Positions 1-9,087 of a DNA stretch of 39,006 nt are shown one piece after another (the stretch's first letter is position 1; each line of letters begins with the position of its first letter). Under the pieces are notes generated by a model that saw only the letters and a list, made by a program, of their open reading frames with translations, searched no databases and was not told the origin of the DNA. This DNA comes from a bacterium (GTDB taxonomy: Bacteria; Bacillota; Bacilli; Lactobacillales; Streptococcaceae). Both the position numbers and the translations under genes were made by a program. The stretch is taken from assembly GCA_905221505.1 (NCBI GenBank), contig CAJNDL010000020.1, positions 1-39,006 on the forward strand. Direction: 5' to 3'.

Positions 1-1
1 A

Positions 2-67
2 CAGGCAGCCACAACCATCTTCGTGGTCAATATGAAACGAATTATGACCTTAATAAATACAAAATAA
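2..67 (+). CDS. Transposase C-terminus, partial
   Basis: An open frame enters from the left edge and stops with TAA at 65-67, giving 21 residues ending NMKRIMTLINTK. The basic, leucine- and methionine-rich tail resembles C-termini of DDE transposases of the IS5/IS1182 type, but the piece is too short for a secure family call. The stop is followed at once by a terminator hairpin and the IS end. The frame is inferred from these surroundings; another frame (1-198) is also open across the IS end but runs out into host DNA. Confidence 0.4.
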   Translation, partial: QAATTIFVVNMKRIMTLINTK

Positions 68-108
68 CCGAGGAATTCGCTCAAATTGACGAGAGATTCC
101 TCGGTTTT
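68..108 (+). terminator. Intrinsic terminator at IS end
   Basis: A nine-base-pair stem CCGAGGAAT/ATTCCTCGG is followed by TTTTC. It sits one base after the stop of the partial transposase frame, so it probably ends that transcript. The inverted copy of the IS at the right edge carries the same hairpin. Confidence 0.65.
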
Positions 109-226
109 CATTTCATTAAAAGTAAGAGACCTATTTTTTCAGTGGACTCGGATTACCCTCGGCTGTTTTTTCTTATCTTGATATTCCTATCAAATCCCTA
201 GTTCATAGCAAGCAAGTCTAGACTGA

Positions 227-919
227 TTAAATAGAGGCATCCTCCATCTTCTCCCGTCCTAGTTCTCGGTAACTACGGTCACCAACAACCTCAACGCTAA
301 AATGGCCGTCCTCATATTCAAGGATCGTCATGCTACCATTATCGAGACCATGCGGATGCATGCCATTAATCAGATAAACAATGGTTCCAATGGTCATTCC
401 GTGGCTAACGACAAGAGCATTACCCCCACCTTGTTCTTCCATTTCTTTGGCAATCGCTTCAAAACCTTCCTTGATTCGGCCACTGAGTTTTTCCCAGCCT
501 TCAGCCCAACCAGCTGTATCGACCTCTACCAAGCCCTCAGCCAGTTCAGCATAAGATAATTGGTGAACATGGTCCACATTAAAGATACGAGGAATGATTC
601 CCATGAAAAGATCGCCATCGTATGCACCATCAAAGCTACCAAAGCACCATTCTCTGATACGCTTGTCCATGCAATAAGGGATTTTTCCCTGCAAGCCAAG
701 TTCTTCAAGAATAATTCCCATAGTCTGTATGGTGCGGCCAGAATCACTCGAATAAGCACGCTCAAACTGTAGACCAGATTCTCGCAAACCGATTCCTAAT
801 TCTTGAATCCCTCGCTCACCTTCAGCTGTTAAGGGAGTATCGCTCCAACCTTGCGCTCGACCAATCGTGTTAAACATGGTCTTACCATGACGTACCAAAT
901 ACAATCGTACTTTTACCAT
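227..919 (-). CDS. Histidine phosphatase, phosphoglycerate-mutase-like
   Basis: A 230-residue protein of the histidine phosphatase superfamily. The catalytic RHG motif is at residues 10-12 (LVRHGKT) and the second catalytic histidine lies in VVSHG near residue 173. Members remove phosphate from small molecules through a phosphohistidine; the substrate here cannot be told, and true glycolytic mutase activity is not implied. The ATG at 919 is chosen because GGAGG lies seven bases upstream and the RHG motif then sits at the usual N-terminal place; an in-frame upstream ATG at 976 would add 19 residues without a good ribosome-binding site. It is a single gene, followed by the IS end. Confidence 0.85.
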   Translation of the reverse strand: MVKVRLYLVRHGKTMFNTIGRAQGWSDTPLTAEGERGIQELGIGLRESGLQFERAYSSDSGRTIQTMGIILEELGLQGKIPYCMDKRIREWCFGSFDGAYDGDLFMGIIPRIFNVDHVHQLSYAELAEGLVEVDTAGWAEGWEKLSGRIKEGFEAIAKEMEEQGGGNALVVSHGMTIGTIVYLINGMHPHGLDNGSMTILEYEDGHFSVEVVGDRSYRELGREKMEDASI

Positions 920-1009
920 TTTCCGTCCTCCGTTTGCTTCTATTATATCATGGATGATAAAACAAAAGCCACCCATACAGGCGACTTTTGCAGGAGATTA
1001 TTATGAAAA

Positions 1010-1156
1010 AGTTTAGGAGTTCTATTAAATAAAGATATTAGATGAAAATCAAATTCAAACTAAATCAGTGTTATCTGTTTCAAATAATATTAGGAGGTCT
1101 TTATTTAATGATTATAGTATACACAGCTAACCTTAAATAGAACTTAAAATTTCTCC
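1010..1156. repeat. Imperfect palindromic intergenic element
   Basis: The gap between the histidine phosphatase and the PFL gene holds diverged inverted arms: ATTAAATAAAGATATTA around 1022-1042 against TAATATT...TCTTTATTTAAT around 1086-1110, and AGTTCTATT (1018-1026) against AATAGAACT (1136-1144). TAGGAG-like ends lie at both sides. It looks like a decayed small palindromic element, but no known repeat family was recognised. Two micro-ORFs of about ten codons on the plus strand have Shine-Dalgarno-like sequences and may be chance. Confidence 0.35.
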
Positions 1157-1163
1157 TATTTTC

Positions 1164-2501
1164 TTAATTTTTAAAACTATGAATTGGTGCTGGAATTTGT
1201 CCACCGCGAGAGATGAAATCAACAGACGAAGCCCCATTGACCTTCATAACAGGCGCAGTTCCTAATAGGCCTCCAAACTCAATCATATCGCCTTCTTTTC
1301 CTTTGGGAATGATACGAACAGCTGTTGTTTTCATGTTAATGACACCAATTGCTGCCTCATCCGCAATCATGGCCGCAATGGTTTCAGCAGGCGTATCTTC
1401 TGGGATGGCAATCATATCCAAACCAACGGAACAGATAGCCGTCATGGCTTCTAGTTTTTCTAAATTAAGAGAGCCATTTTGTACTGTAGCAATCATTCCC
1501 TCATCCTCAGAAACAGGGATAAAGGCACCAGACAAACCACCGACTTGGTTGCAGGCCATAACTCCGCCCTTCTTAACTTGGTCGTTCAAGAGAGCCAGGG
1601 CAGCCGTCGTTCCATGCGTGCCAACTGTTTCTAGTCCCATTTCTTCGAGGACACGTGCCACAGAGTCTCCAACCGCAGGAGTTGGCGCCAAGCTCAAATC
1701 TACAATACCAAACTCCACACCCAGTCTCTCGCTGGCCATCTGACCAACCAATTGACCGATACGAGTGATTTTAAAAGCAGTCTTCTTGACCGTTTCTGCA
1801 ACTACATCAAAGCTCTCTCCACGAACTTTTTCCAAGGCACGCTTCACCACACCAGGACCAGAAACCCCGACATTGATGATAACATCAGCTTCCCCAACAC
1901 CGTGGAAGGCACCTGCCATAAACGGATTGTCCTCAACAGCATTAGCAAATACAACCAACTTGGCTGCACCCATATCAGATAAATTAGCCGTTTCCTTGAT
2001 AATCCGTCCCATATCTGCAACAGCCGTCATGTTAATACCGGACTTTGTTGAACCGATATTGACTGACGAGCAGACCTTGTCCGTTTCAGCCAAAGCACGA
2101 GGAATAGAATTGATGAGAATCTCATCTCCCTTTTGATAACCCTTTTGTACCAAGGCAGAGAAGCCACCGATAAAGTCCACACCAATCTCTTTCGCTGCCT
2201 TATCGAGTGCTTTTGCCAGAACCACATAGTCTGTCGCATTTGTCGCTGCTCCAATCAGAGAAATAGGAGTCACCGATACACGCTTATTAACGATTGGAAT
2301 TCCCAACTCAGCTGCAATTTCATCCCCAACAGCTACTAAATTAGCTGCCTTGGTCGTAATCTTTTGATAAATTTTCTCTGCAGCACGATTGATATCTGGA
2401 TCGATACAGTCCAAAAGAGAAATTCCCATAGTAATGGTTCTGATATCGAAGTTTTGCTCCTCAATCATGGCGATGGTTTCAGTAACTTGTCTAATATCCA
2501 T
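1164..2501 (-). CDS. PFL family protein (UPF0210/DUF711)
   Basis: A 445-residue cytoplasmic protein of the UPF0210 (DUF711) family, whose fold is related to pyruvate-formate-lyase-like barrels. No biochemical role is established that I can name. The start [16 protein letters not shown] is preceded by AGGAGG five bases upstream. The protein is glycine- and alanine-rich with conserved stretches such as [15 protein letters not shown] and [14 protein letters not shown]. It follows the ACT-domain gene by nine bases, and this gene pair is conserved across many Firmicutes, which suggests that the ACT protein senses a ligand relevant to this enzyme-like partner. Confidence 0.9.
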   Translation of the reverse strand: MDIRQVTETIAMIEEQNFDIRTITMGISLLDCIDPDINRAAEKIYQKITTKAANLVAVGDEIAAELGIPIVNKRVSVTPISLIGAATNATDYVVLAKALDKAAKEIGVDFIGGFSALVQKGYQKGDEILINSIPRALAETDKVCSSVNIGSTKSGINMTAVADMGRIIKETANLSDMGAAKLVVFANAVEDNPFMAGAFHGVGEADVIINVGVSGPGVVKRALEKVRGESFDVVAETVKKTAFKITRIGQLVGQMASERLGVEFGIVDLSLAPTPAVGDSVARVLEEMGLETVGTHGTTAALALLNDQVKKGGVMACNQVGGLSGAFIPVSEDEGMIATVQNGSLNLEKLEAMTAICSVGLDMIAIPEDTPAETIAAMIADEAAIGVINMKTTAVRIIPKGKEGDMIEFGGLLGTAPVMKVNGASSVDFISRGGQIPAPIHSFKN

Positions 2502-2510
2502 GTGTACCTC

Positions 2511-2777
2511 CTAGATATTATACATAGCTTCGAAAATCGCTGCACTTTGAATATTGATTTTTACATTCAAAGTTTGCCCAAAAGCTTCAAATTCATTACG
2601 AAGATAAGTAAAATCTTGCTTTTCATCACTTGAGACGACAGCCATCATCGTGAAATATTCATCCAAAACAGTTTGAGAAATATCATCAATGTTCAAACCC
2701 AATTCTGCAATTTTACCAGAAACACCTGCAACAATTCCAGATTTATCTTTACCAACAACAGTTATAATCGCTTTCAT
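2511..2777 (-). CDS. ACT-domain protein (UPF0237)
   Basis: An 88-residue stand-alone ACT domain beginning MKAIITVVGKDKSGIVAGVS, the typical first strand and glycine turn of amino-acid-binding ACT regulators related to GcvR. The start at 2777 has GGAG seven bases upstream; the open frame extends to 2870 but those residues are not ACT-like and cross the promoter. It is first in a two-gene operon with the PFL protein. The ligand is unknown. Such domains usually dimerise and bind a small molecule between subunits. Confidence 0.9.
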   Translation of the reverse strand: MKAIITVVGKDKSGIVAGVSGKIAELGLNIDDISQTVLDEYFTMMAVVSSDEKQDFTYLRNEFEAFGQTLNVKINIQSAAIFEAMYNI

Positions 2778-2839
2778 AAGCAAACTCCAATTCTTCTTAA
2801 AATAAGAAACCTGAACATTGAACAGGATTCTTTTCAAAT

Positions 2840-2848
2840 AGTATAGCA
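2840..2848 (-). promoter_or_regulatory. Extended -10 promoter of ACT-PFL operon
   Basis: On the minus strand TGC precedes TATACT (2845-2840), giving an extended -10 element about 60 bases ahead of the ACT start codon. A TTGAGT lies 19 bases upstream and is a poor -35, as is tolerated with an extended -10. Confidence 0.55.
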
Positions 2849-2867
2849 TAATTCTAACAAAAATACT

Positions 2868-2926
2868 CAAAAACGCCTGCTTACGAAGTTGTTCTTAAGT
2901 AAAAAACAATTTCGTAAACAAGCGTC
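2868..2926 (-). terminator. Terminator of the ribosomal protein supercluster
   Basis: Arms 2874-2893 and 2905-2924 form a stem of about 20 bp with three mismatches (CGCCTGCTTACGAAGTTGTT against its near complement). On the minus strand it is followed by TTTTTGAG. It lies 118 bases beyond the rplQ stop and is the first strong terminator after rpsJ. Confidence 0.8.
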
Positions 2927-2945
2927 TACTATCCCAACTTATGAT

Positions 2946-3025
2946 GAGTGTTCCCGCTAGGATCGAAATCCTAGCGGTAGACCAGAGCTAGACTAAGAGC
3001 ACAAGACTCCATCATCATAACACTC
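2946..3025 (-). ncRNA. Structured 3' UTR element after rplQ (candidate)
   Basis: An 80-base segment just after the rplQ stop closes on itself: GAGTGTT (plus 2946-2952) pairs with AACACTC (3019-3025). Inside is a ten-base-pair hairpin CCGCTAGGAT/ATCCTAGCGG with a short loop at 2954-2977. It lies between rplQ and the terminator, so it would be the tail of the operon mRNA or a processed small RNA. No known RNA family was recognised; a tRNA was considered and rejected. Confidence 0.4.
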
Positions 3026-3041
3026 AACAAAATTGATGATT

Positions 3042-3428
3042 TTATACTAGTTCGATGATCGCCATTGGCGCTGCATCACCACGACGTGGTTCAGTTTTAA
3101 GGATACGAGTGTATCCACCGTTACGTTCAGCATAACGAGGTGCGATTTCTGAGAACAATTTTTGAAGTGCTGTAGTAGAAGTGTACTTGTCAGTTGCTTC
3201 ATCATAGTTTTCAGATGCGATTTCATTACGTACGAAAGCAGCTGCTTGACGACGTGCATGCAAATCACCACGTTTACCTAGAGTAATCATTTTTTCAACA
3301 GTTTTACGGATTTCTTTAGCACGAGCTTCAGTTGTCACGATTGATTCGTTGATCAAAAGGTCAGTTGTCAAATCGCGAAGCATTGCTTTACGTTGTGAGC
3401 TAGTGCGTCCTAGTTTACGGTAAGCCAT
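3042..3428 (-). CDS. rplQ: 50S ribosomal protein L17
   Basis: L17, 128 residues, the usual bacterial length, beginning [19 protein letters not shown]. It binds 23S rRNA near the peptide exit tunnel. The ATG is preceded by AGGAGG five bases upstream. It is the last gene of the supercluster and follows rpoA by 11 bases, the standard bacterial arrangement. A structured UTR and a strong terminator follow. Confidence 0.97.
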   Translation of the reverse strand: MAYRKLGRTSSQRKAMLRDLTTDLLINESIVTTEARAKEIRKTVEKMITLGKRGDLHARRQAAAFVRNEIASENYDEATDKYTSTTALQKLFSEIAPRYAERNGGYTRILKTEPRRGDAAPMAIIELV

Positions 3429-3439
3429 TTATTCCTCCT

Positions 3440-4375
3440 TTATTTATCTTTTAATCCAAGACCCAAATCAATAAGTTTGAATTTCACTTCTTCCAAACTC
3501 TTGCGTCCAAGATTTCGTACTTTCATCATCTCTGCTTCAGATTTTTCTGTCAAGTCATGCACAGTATTGATACCGGCACGTTTCAAACAGTTGTATGAAC
3601 GCACAGACAAGTCCAGTTCCTCAATCGTACGATCCAAAATACGGTCGTCAGATTCAGTATCAGCTTCTTTCATCACTTCAGTTGACTTAGCAATCTCAGT
3701 AAGATTTGTAAACAAATCAAGATGTTCTGTCAAAATACGTGCTGAAAGCCCTAAAGCATCTTCTGGAATAATTGTTCCATTTGTCAAGATTTCAAGGGTT
3801 AGTTTGTCAAAACCATCGTTGCTACCTACACGAGCAGGTTCAACTTGATAGTTGACTTTGGTAACTGGTGTATAAATAGAATCTACAGCAAGTGTCCCAA
3901 CTGGTGCATTATCCTTTTTATTTTCATCTGCAGGTACATATCCACGACCACTGTTAACAGTCATAGTCGCTTTTAGAGAAGAACCTTCACCGATTGTAAA
4001 GAGATAATGATCTGGATTTACAATTTCAATATCGCTATCTGTCAAAATGTCACCAGCTGTTACTTCAGCAGGACCTTCAACATCTAGTTCGATGATTTTT
4101 TCGTCTTCAACGTACGATTTCACTGCAATTCCTTTAATGTTCAGAATGATTTGCATCACGTCTTCACGAACACCTGGAACTGTGTCAAACTCATGTAACA
4201 CACCATCAATATTGATAGATGTCACAGCTGCTCCTGGTAGAGAAGCTAGAAGTACACGACGAAGAGAGTTACCAAGAGTTGTACCGTAGCCACGTTCAAG
4301 TGGTTCGATTACAAACTTGCCATAATCTTTATTTTCATCAATTTTTGTTATATTTGGTTTTTCAAACTCGATCAT
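3440..4375 (-). CDS. rpoA: RNA polymerase alpha subunit
   Basis: Alpha subunit of RNA polymerase, 311 residues. The N-terminal domain (about 1-225, with [13 protein letters not shown] near 30-42) dimerises and assembles core enzyme. The C-terminal domain (about 245-311, with [19 protein letters not shown] and [10 protein letters not shown]) contacts UP elements and regulators. Spx proteins, one of which is encoded at 28982-29380, act by binding this C-terminal domain. The start has GGGAG seven bases upstream. It sits between rpsK and rplQ in the conserved alpha operon order. Confidence 0.98.
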   Translation of the reverse strand: MIEFEKPNITKIDENKDYGKFVIEPLERGYGTTLGNSLRRVLLASLPGAAVTSINIDGVLHEFDTVPGVREDVMQIILNIKGIAVKSYVEDEKIIELDVEGPAEVTAGDILTDSDIEIVNPDHYLFTIGEGSSLKATMTVNSGRGYVPADENKKDNAPVGTLAVDSIYTPVTKVNYQVEPARVGSNDGFDKLTLEILTNGTIIPEDALGLSARILTEHLDLFTNLTEIAKSTEVMKEADTESDDRILDRTIEELDLSVRSYNCLKRAGINTVHDLTEKSEAEMMKVRNLGRKSLEEVKFKLIDLGLGLKDK

Positions 4376-4417
4376 TTAGTTACTCCCTCTTAAACGAAAA
4401 GCAGTGTAATGCGATGA

Positions 4418-4801
4418 TTATACACGGCGACGTTTTGGAGGACGAGCACCATTGTGTGGCACTGGAGTCACATCACGAATTGCTGTTACTTCAAGACCAG
4501 CGGCAGCAAGCGCACGAATAGCTGACTCACGACCAGAACCTGGACCTTTTACAGTAACTTCAACTGATTTAAGACCGTGTTCTTGTGCAGATTTAGCAGC
4601 AGCTTCAGAAGCCATTTGAGCAGCGAATGGTGTAGATTTACGAGAACCTTTGAAACCAAGAGCACCAGCTGATGACCAAGCAATTGCATTACCATGCACA
4701 TCAGTAATCATAACAATAGTGTTATTAAATGTAGCGTGAATATGAGCAATACCAGATTCGATATTCTTTTTCACACGACGTTTACGTGTTGGTTTAGCCA
4801 A
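4418..4801 (-). CDS. rpsK: 30S ribosomal protein S11, TTG start
   Basis: S11, 127 residues, a component of the 30S platform near the E site. The protein begins with the family's [12 protein letters not shown], but the codon at 4801-4799 is TTG. AGGAGG lies eight bases upstream and there is no better in-frame ATG, so TTG is taken as the true start. It follows rpsM by 17 bases and precedes rpoA by 42. Confidence 0.97.
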
Positions 4802-4818
4802 GACTTTTACCTCCTATA

Positions 4819-5184
4819 TTATTTTTTCTTACCAGCAATCGCAACAGCTTTACCTTTACGAGTGCGAGCGTTGTTTTTAGTGTTTTGTCCACGGACAGGA
4901 AGTCCACGACGGTGACGGATACCACGGTATGAACCGATTTCCATCAAACGTTTGATGTTCAAGTTTACTTCACGACGAAGGTCACCTTCAACTTTGATTG
5001 CATCCACTTCACGACGGATAGCATCTTCTTGATCTGATGTAAGATCACGTACACGAACATCTTCTGAGATTCCAGCAGCAGCCAAAATTTTCTTAGATGT
5101 TGCAAGTCCGATACCATAAACATAAGTCAATGAGATTACTACGCGTTTGTCATTTGGAATGTCAACTCCAGCAATACGAGCCAT
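4819..5184 (-). CDS. rpsM: 30S ribosomal protein S13
   Basis: S13, 121 residues, starting [16 protein letters not shown]. It sits in the 30S head and forms intersubunit bridges; the basic tail ending IAGKKK reaches toward the P-site tRNA. The ATG has AAGGAG seven bases upstream. It follows rpmJ by 17 bases, the usual infA-rpmJ-rpsM-rpsK-rpoA-rplQ order. Confidence 0.97.
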
Positions 5185-5201
5185 GTTTTCTCCTTTCTAT
5201 C

Positions 5202-5318
5202 TTATCCTTGACGTTGTTTGTGTTTTGGATTTGCTGGGCAAATTACCATAACACGACCATTACGACGAATAACTTTACAGTATTCGCAAATTGGTTTGAC
5301 CGATGGTCTTACTTTCAT
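5202..5318 (-). CDS. rpmJ: 50S ribosomal protein L36
   Basis: L36, 38 residues, starting [19 protein letters not shown]. Cys11, Cys14, Cys27 and His33 form the zinc ribbon of the C-plus form of L36. GGAGGG lies seven bases before the ATG. It falls between infA (24-base gap) and rpsM (17-base gap). Confidence 0.96.
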
Positions 5319-5342
5319 TTCTTATCCCTCCAAGTTTTTCGA

Positions 5343-5561
5343 TTATTTAAAGCGGTAAGTGATACGTCCACGTGTCAAGTCATATGGACTCATTTCGACA
5401 GTAACACGATCTCCCGCTAAAATACGAATATAGTTTTTACGAATTTTACCAGAAACTGTTGCTAAAATCTGATGTCCATTTTCAAGTTCAACCGTAAACA
5501 TTGCATTCGGCATTGTATCAACTACTTTGCCTTCAACTTCAATCACATCGTCTTTTGCCAC
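5343..5561 (-). CDS. infA: Translation initiation factor IF-1, GTG start
   Basis: IF-1, 72 residues, one OB-fold that binds the 30S A site with IF-2 and IF-3. The family N-terminus [10 protein letters not shown] follows a GTG codon at 5561-5559 with GGAGGT eight bases upstream. An in-frame upstream ATG at 5615 would add 18 unrelated residues that overlap the leader, so it is rejected. The gene has its own promoter in the adk-infA gap, which would let IF-1 and the alpha operon be made independently of the S10 promoter. Confidence 0.96.
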   Translation of the reverse strand: MAKDDVIEVEGKVVDTMPNAMFTVELENGHQILATVSGKIRKNYIRILAGDRVTVEMSPYDLTRGRITYRFK

Positions 5562-5634
5562 GCAAAAGCACCTCCATAAATTTCGATTCGATGCCTCTAG
5601 ACACAGAGACAACAATTATAAGTCAGACTATCTC

Positions 5635-5663
5635 AGTATAACATTTGTAGCGGATTTTTGCAA
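5635..5663 (-). promoter_or_regulatory. Internal promoter for infA and the alpha operon
   Basis: On the minus strand TTGCAA (5663-5658), a 17-base spacer, and TATACT (5640-5635) preceded by TGT make a near-consensus sigma-A promoter with an extended -10. It lies about 75 bases before the infA GTG codon, in the 116-base gap after adk. Confidence 0.8.
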
Positions 5664-5677
5664 GTGTGAAAAACGCT

Positions 5678-6316
5678 TTATTTCAAATTTGTCAATACTT
5701 TTTCGATATCTGAGAAGACATCATTGATATCTTGATTACCTTCGATGTCATGAACCAAACCTTTGGCACGATAGTGAGCAATGATTGGTTCTCCTTGAGC
5801 AATATTAACGTCCAAACGACGTTTTACTGTCTCAGGCTTATCATCTTCACGTTGGTAGTAATCTTCTTCTTTATAGTCAACTGGTGGGTTAAAGACCTTG
5901 TGGAAAGTTTCTCCAGTTACGCGGTGGATGATACGGCCACTCAAACGTTCCAAGAGGCTATCTGGATTCACTTCAATGTTTATGACACCTTCTAGTTCAA
6001 TGCCAAGTTCAGCCAATGTTTTGTCCAAGGCATGAGCTTGTTCGATTGTACGTGGGTAACCATCCAACAAGAATCCTGTTTCTTTAATATCATCTTGTGA
6101 AAGACGTTCTTTTACGATTCCATTTGTAACTTCGTCAGGAACCAATTCACCCTTGTCAATGTATGACTTAGCAAGAACACCCATTTCAGTTTGATTTGCC
6201 ATAGCAGCGCGGAACATATCACCCGTTGAGATATGTGCAACATGGAATTGTTCTACGATTTTTGCTGCTTGAGTTCCCTTACCTGCACCAGGTAAGCCCA
6301 TAATCAAAAGATTCAT
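5678..6316 (-). CDS. adk: Adenylate kinase
   Basis: Adenylate kinase, 212 residues, interconverts ATP plus AMP with two ADP. The P-loop [10 protein letters not shown] is at residues 7-16, the AMP-binding part includes ISTGDMFR near 30-37, and the LID region holds [19 protein letters not shown]. The four-cysteine zinc site found in the Bacillus LID is absent, as is usual in streptococci. The gene lies after secY with a 155-base structured gap, in the conserved secY-adk-infA order. Confidence 0.97.
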
Positions 6317-6384
6317 GATTTGATCTCCTTATTTTATTTTTAAATAGAAGCAAAAAGTCTTTTCACCCCTATTTAAAAACAAAA

Positions 6385-6441
6385 TAGAAGAGGGGAGACC
6401 AAACTCTCACAAATGTCAGAGTTTAAACCTCCACTCCCTCA
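6385..6441 (-). promoter_or_regulatory. Hairpin in the secY-adk spacer
   Basis: In the gap between secY and adk, GGGAG (minus, 6439-6435) can pair with CTCCC (6398-6394), enclosing AAACTCT/AGAGTTT. A further downstream pairing CCCCT/AGGGG is possible at 6394-6365. No U-tract follows, so this looks like an mRNA processing or translational element rather than a terminator. Confidence 0.35.
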
Positions 6442-6471
6442 GTATTTACTATTCAAGCAAATACTTCTATT

Positions 6472-7782
6472 TTATTCTGTTCTGTCCATGAAACCAACAT
6501 ACTTACGTTTCAATAGGTAACCTTCCAATTGTTTGATTCCTTCAATACCTGTAGAGATAATGATCAAAAGACTAGTTCCTCCAAAAGCAACTGCTTCTGA
6601 AAGTCCAAAGAAATCTTTTGCTACAATCGGTAAAATAGAAATCACACCAAGGAAGAGGGAACCAACAGTTGCAAGACGACGAAGAAGTTTAGACATATAT
6701 TCTTCTGTACCTTTACCAGGACGAACTCCATGGATATAGGCACCGCTCTTTTGTAGGTTCTCTGCCGCTTTTTCAGGATTAATCTGTACAAACGTATAGA
6801 AGAATGTAAAGAGAATAATCAACAAAGCATACATGGCAATACCAGTTGGTGAAGTTGTTGCCAGCATTTCTTGTGCTGTTCTTACCCAAGCCCAATCATG
6901 GCCTGTAGCGCTCAAAAACTGAAGAATAGCCGCAGGCGCTGCAGTAATCGAACTTGCGAAGATAACAGGGATAACTCCAGCAGGGTTTACCTTCAATGGA
7001 AGGTAAGAGCTAGATGGAGCACCTTGTGCAACCTTAGTATATTGGATTGGAATTTTGTATTCTGCTTGTTGAACATAAGTTGTAAAGTAAATGATCAACA
7101 ATACAGCAATAATCAAGATGATTACGAAAATGATAGATGAGGTGATGCGACTACTTGGAACGTTTACAAAGTAGTCTACATAGATACCCTGAATCATCTC
7201 TGGAATTGAGGCAACAATCCCGGCAAAGATAATCATAGAAACACCATTTCCGTATCCCTTATCTGTAATTTGCTCTCCCAACCATGTCACAATCATGCTA
7301 CCAGCAGTTAAAATGATACCAATCATGATAAAGACTTGTGGAGTAAGAGCCGTTTTCAACAATTGAGCTCCAGCCAAAGTATTAAAACCAGCTGTAATCC
7401 CGATAGATTGCACAAAGGCTAGACCAAGAGCAATATAACGAGTAGCTTGATTCAATTTTCTTCGACCTACTTCCCCTTGTTTTCCCCACTCTACAAACTT
7501 GGGTAAAATATCCATTTGCAAGAGTTGGACAACGATAGAGGCCGTAATGTAGGGACTAACACCAAGTGCAAAAACTGAGAAGTTTTTCATGGCATTCCCT
7601 GACACCAAGCTCAACATGTTTAAGAAGGATAATCCACTTAAAGCATTCAAGCTATTGGCATTCACACCAGGAACTGTAATACTAGTCCCAATACGAAAGA
7701 CCAACACGATAAAAATTGTAAACAAAATTTTTGATCGAACCTGCTTGACTTTAAGAGCTTCTCTTAATAATTTAAAAAACAT
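6472..7782 (-). CDS. secY: Protein translocase subunit SecY
   Basis: SecY, 436 residues, the channel-forming subunit of the SecYEG translocon in the cytoplasmic membrane. Ten hydrophobic segments are visible, from FTIFIVLVFRIGTSITVPGV near residue 25 to the last one, GGTSLLIIISTGIEG near 400-415, followed by the basic tail LKRKYVGFMDR. It directly follows rplO (12-base gap), as in most bacterial spc operons, which couples translocon supply to ribosome synthesis. Confidence 0.97.
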   Translation of the reverse strand: MFFKLLREALKVKQVRSKILFTIFIVLVFRIGTSITVPGVNANSLNALSGLSFLNMLSLVSGNAMKNFSVFALGVSPYITASIVVQLLQMDILPKFVEWGKQGEVGRRKLNQATRYIALGLAFVQSIGITAGFNTLAGAQLLKTALTPQVFIMIGIILTAGSMIVTWLGEQITDKGYGNGVSMIIFAGIVASIPEMIQGIYVDYFVNVPSSRITSSIIFVIILIIAVLLIIYFTTYVQQAEYKIPIQYTKVAQGAPSSSYLPLKVNPAGVIPVIFASSITAAPAAILQFLSATGHDWAWVRTAQEMLATTSPTGIAMYALLIILFTFFYTFVQINPEKAAENLQKSGAYIHGVRPGKGTEEYMSKLLRRLATVGSLFLGVISILPIVAKDFFGLSEAVAFGGTSLLIIISTGIEGIKQLEGYLLKRKYVGFMDRTE

Positions 7783-7794
7783 AGGTCACCTCTC

Positions 7795-8235
7795 TTAGAT
7801 GACTTCTACTGAACCACCTTTAGCAGTGATAGCTTCTTCAGCTGATTTAGAGAATTTAGCTGCTTTCACAGTCAATTTCTTAGTCAACTCACCGTTACCA
7901 AGAATTTTAACGCCTGATTTTTCAGCTTTAACAATTCCTGCTTCGATAAGAACAACTGGAGTAACTTCAGCACCATCTTCAAAGACGTTCAATTGGTCAA
8001 GGTTCACAATTGCGTATTCTTTAGCGTTGATGTTAGTGAATCCACGTTTTGGAAGACGACGGAACAATGGAGTTTGTCCACCTTCAAAACCAAGGCGAAC
8101 TCCGCCACCGCTACGAGCTTTTTGCCCTTTTTGACCACGACCAGATGTTTTACCGTTACCTGATGAAGTACCACGACCAACGCGGTTACGTACTTTACGA
8201 GAACCTTCTGCAGGTTTCAATTCATGAAGTTTCAT
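7795..8235 (-). CDS. rplO: 50S ribosomal protein L15
   Basis: L15, 146 residues, starting [21 protein letters not shown]. The glycine- and basic-rich N-terminal half (to about residue 60) threads into 23S rRNA and the C-terminal half is globular. It is a late assembly protein. A 144-base structured spacer separates it from rpmD upstream. Confidence 0.97.
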   Translation of the reverse strand: MKLHELKPAEGSRKVRNRVGRGTSSGNGKTSGRGQKGQKARSGGGVRLGFEGGQTPLFRRLPKRGFTNINAKEYAIVNLDQLNVFEDGAEVTPVVLIEAGIVKAEKSGVKILGNGELTKKLTVKAAKFSKSAEEAITAKGGSVEVI

Positions 8236-8379
8236 TTTTATTTTCTCCTCTTTTGTAAAATGCTAGCGCCGATAAGGGAGAAAAGGTTGTCTCCCCCATC
8301 AACTCGCCTATACGATGTCATCATAGATGACTATATCTAGTTTTAGGGGATGGTATACTGCACATCCCCTAAAAATTCA
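8236..8379 (-). promoter_or_regulatory. Structured rpmD-rplO spacer
   Basis: A 144-base gap with two strong inverted repeats: TAGGGGATG/CATCCCCTA around 8344-8371, and GGGAGA/TCTCCC around 8276-8296. Neither is followed by a U-run on the minus strand, so termination is unlikely. The gap is long for two genes of one ribosomal operon and may hold an RNA element. Confidence 0.4.
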
Positions 8380-8562
8380 TTAGTTTACTTCTTCAACTGT
8401 TACCAAGTGAGATACTGCTGTGATCATACCACGGATAGCAGCGTTGTCTTCTTTAATAACAGAGCTGTTCAATTTGCCAAGTCCAAGTGCTACAACAGTT
8501 TTACGTTGTGATGGAATGCGTCCGATTGGAGACTTAGTCAAAGTAATTTTAATTTGAGCCAT
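8380..8562 (-). CDS. rpmD: 50S ribosomal protein L30
   Basis: L30, 60 residues, starting [20 protein letters not shown], of normal length for Firmicutes. The start at 8562 is chosen from the family N-terminus and the AAGGGGATAAA ribosome-binding site; the open frame upstream overlaps rpsE and is not L30-like. It follows rpsE by 13 bases. Confidence 0.96.
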   Translation of the reverse strand: MAQIKITLTKSPIGRIPSQRKTVVALGLGKLNSSVIKEDNAAIRGMITAVSHLVTVEEVN

Positions 8563-8575
8563 TTTATCCCCTTTC

Positions 8576-9070
8576 TTATGCCAAATCAGAAACTGAAATA
8601 CCACGAAGGGCAGCAACTTCTTCAGCGCGTTTCAATTGTTTCAAACCTTCAACAGTTGCACGAACAATGTTGATTGGAGTGTTAGAACCAAGTGATTTAG
8701 ATGTAATATCTGCCACACCTGCCAATTCCACAACGGCACGAACTGCACCACCAGCGGCAACTCCAGAACCTTCTACAGCAGGTTTCAACAATACTTTAGC
8801 TCCACCGAATTCTGAAAGAACTTCATGTGGGATTGTTGTTCCAACCATAGGAACTTCGATCAAGTTTTTCTTAGCATCGTCTACTGCTTTACGGATTGCT
8901 TCTGGAACTTCTTGAGCTTTACCAGTACCAAATCCTACGCGACCGTTGTGGTCACCAACAACAACAAGAGCTGCGAAACGAAGACGACGTCCACCTTTAA
9001 CAACTTTTGTAACACGGTTGACAGCAACTACGCGTTCTTCTAATTCAACTGCATTGTCTTTAAATGCCAT
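8576..9070 (-). CDS. rpsE: 30S ribosomal protein S5
   Basis: S5, 164 residues. The N-terminal double-stranded-RNA-binding-like domain carries [21 protein letters not shown] (about 19-39) and the C-terminal domain holds the [13 protein letters not shown] helix region. S5 shapes the mRNA entry channel and decoding fidelity. AGGAGG lies ten bases before the ATG. Order rplR-rpsE-rpmD is standard. Confidence 0.97.
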   Translation of the reverse strand: MAFKDNAVELEERVVAVNRVTKVVKGGRRLRFAALVVVGDHNGRVGFGTGKAQEVPEAIRKAVDDAKKNLIEVPMVGTTIPHEVLSEFGGAKVLLKPAVEGSGVAAGGAVRAVVELAGVADITSKSLGSNTPINIVRATVEGLKQLKRAEEVAALRGISVSDLA

Positions 9071-9087
9071 TTTCTAGTGTCCTCCTA

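Larger units (their letters stand above)
1..149 (+). mobile_element. 3' end of an insertion sequence (left edge)
   Basis: Positions 74-149 recur as the reverse complement at 38931-39006 with 75 of 76 bases identical, and the similarity stops sharply at AGTGGACTC (149). This marks one terminus of a mobile element lying mainly outside the window. It contains the last codons of a plus-strand ORF (2-67) and a hairpin with arms CCGAGGAAT (68-76) and ATTCCTCGG (96-104) followed by TTTT, which would terminate the transposase transcript. The IS family cannot be fixed from this fragment, and the other end and target duplication are out of view. Confidence 0.7.

Noticed and set aside
2946..3025. tRNA gene after rplQ
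   Set aside because: There is a 7-bp closing stem and a 3' ATCA, but the inner hairpin is a 10-bp stem with a four-base loop and no D or anticodon arm can be drawn.
8343..8371. Terminator between rpmD and rplO
   Set aside because: The stem is strong but no U-run follows on the minus strand and the operon clearly continues to secY.
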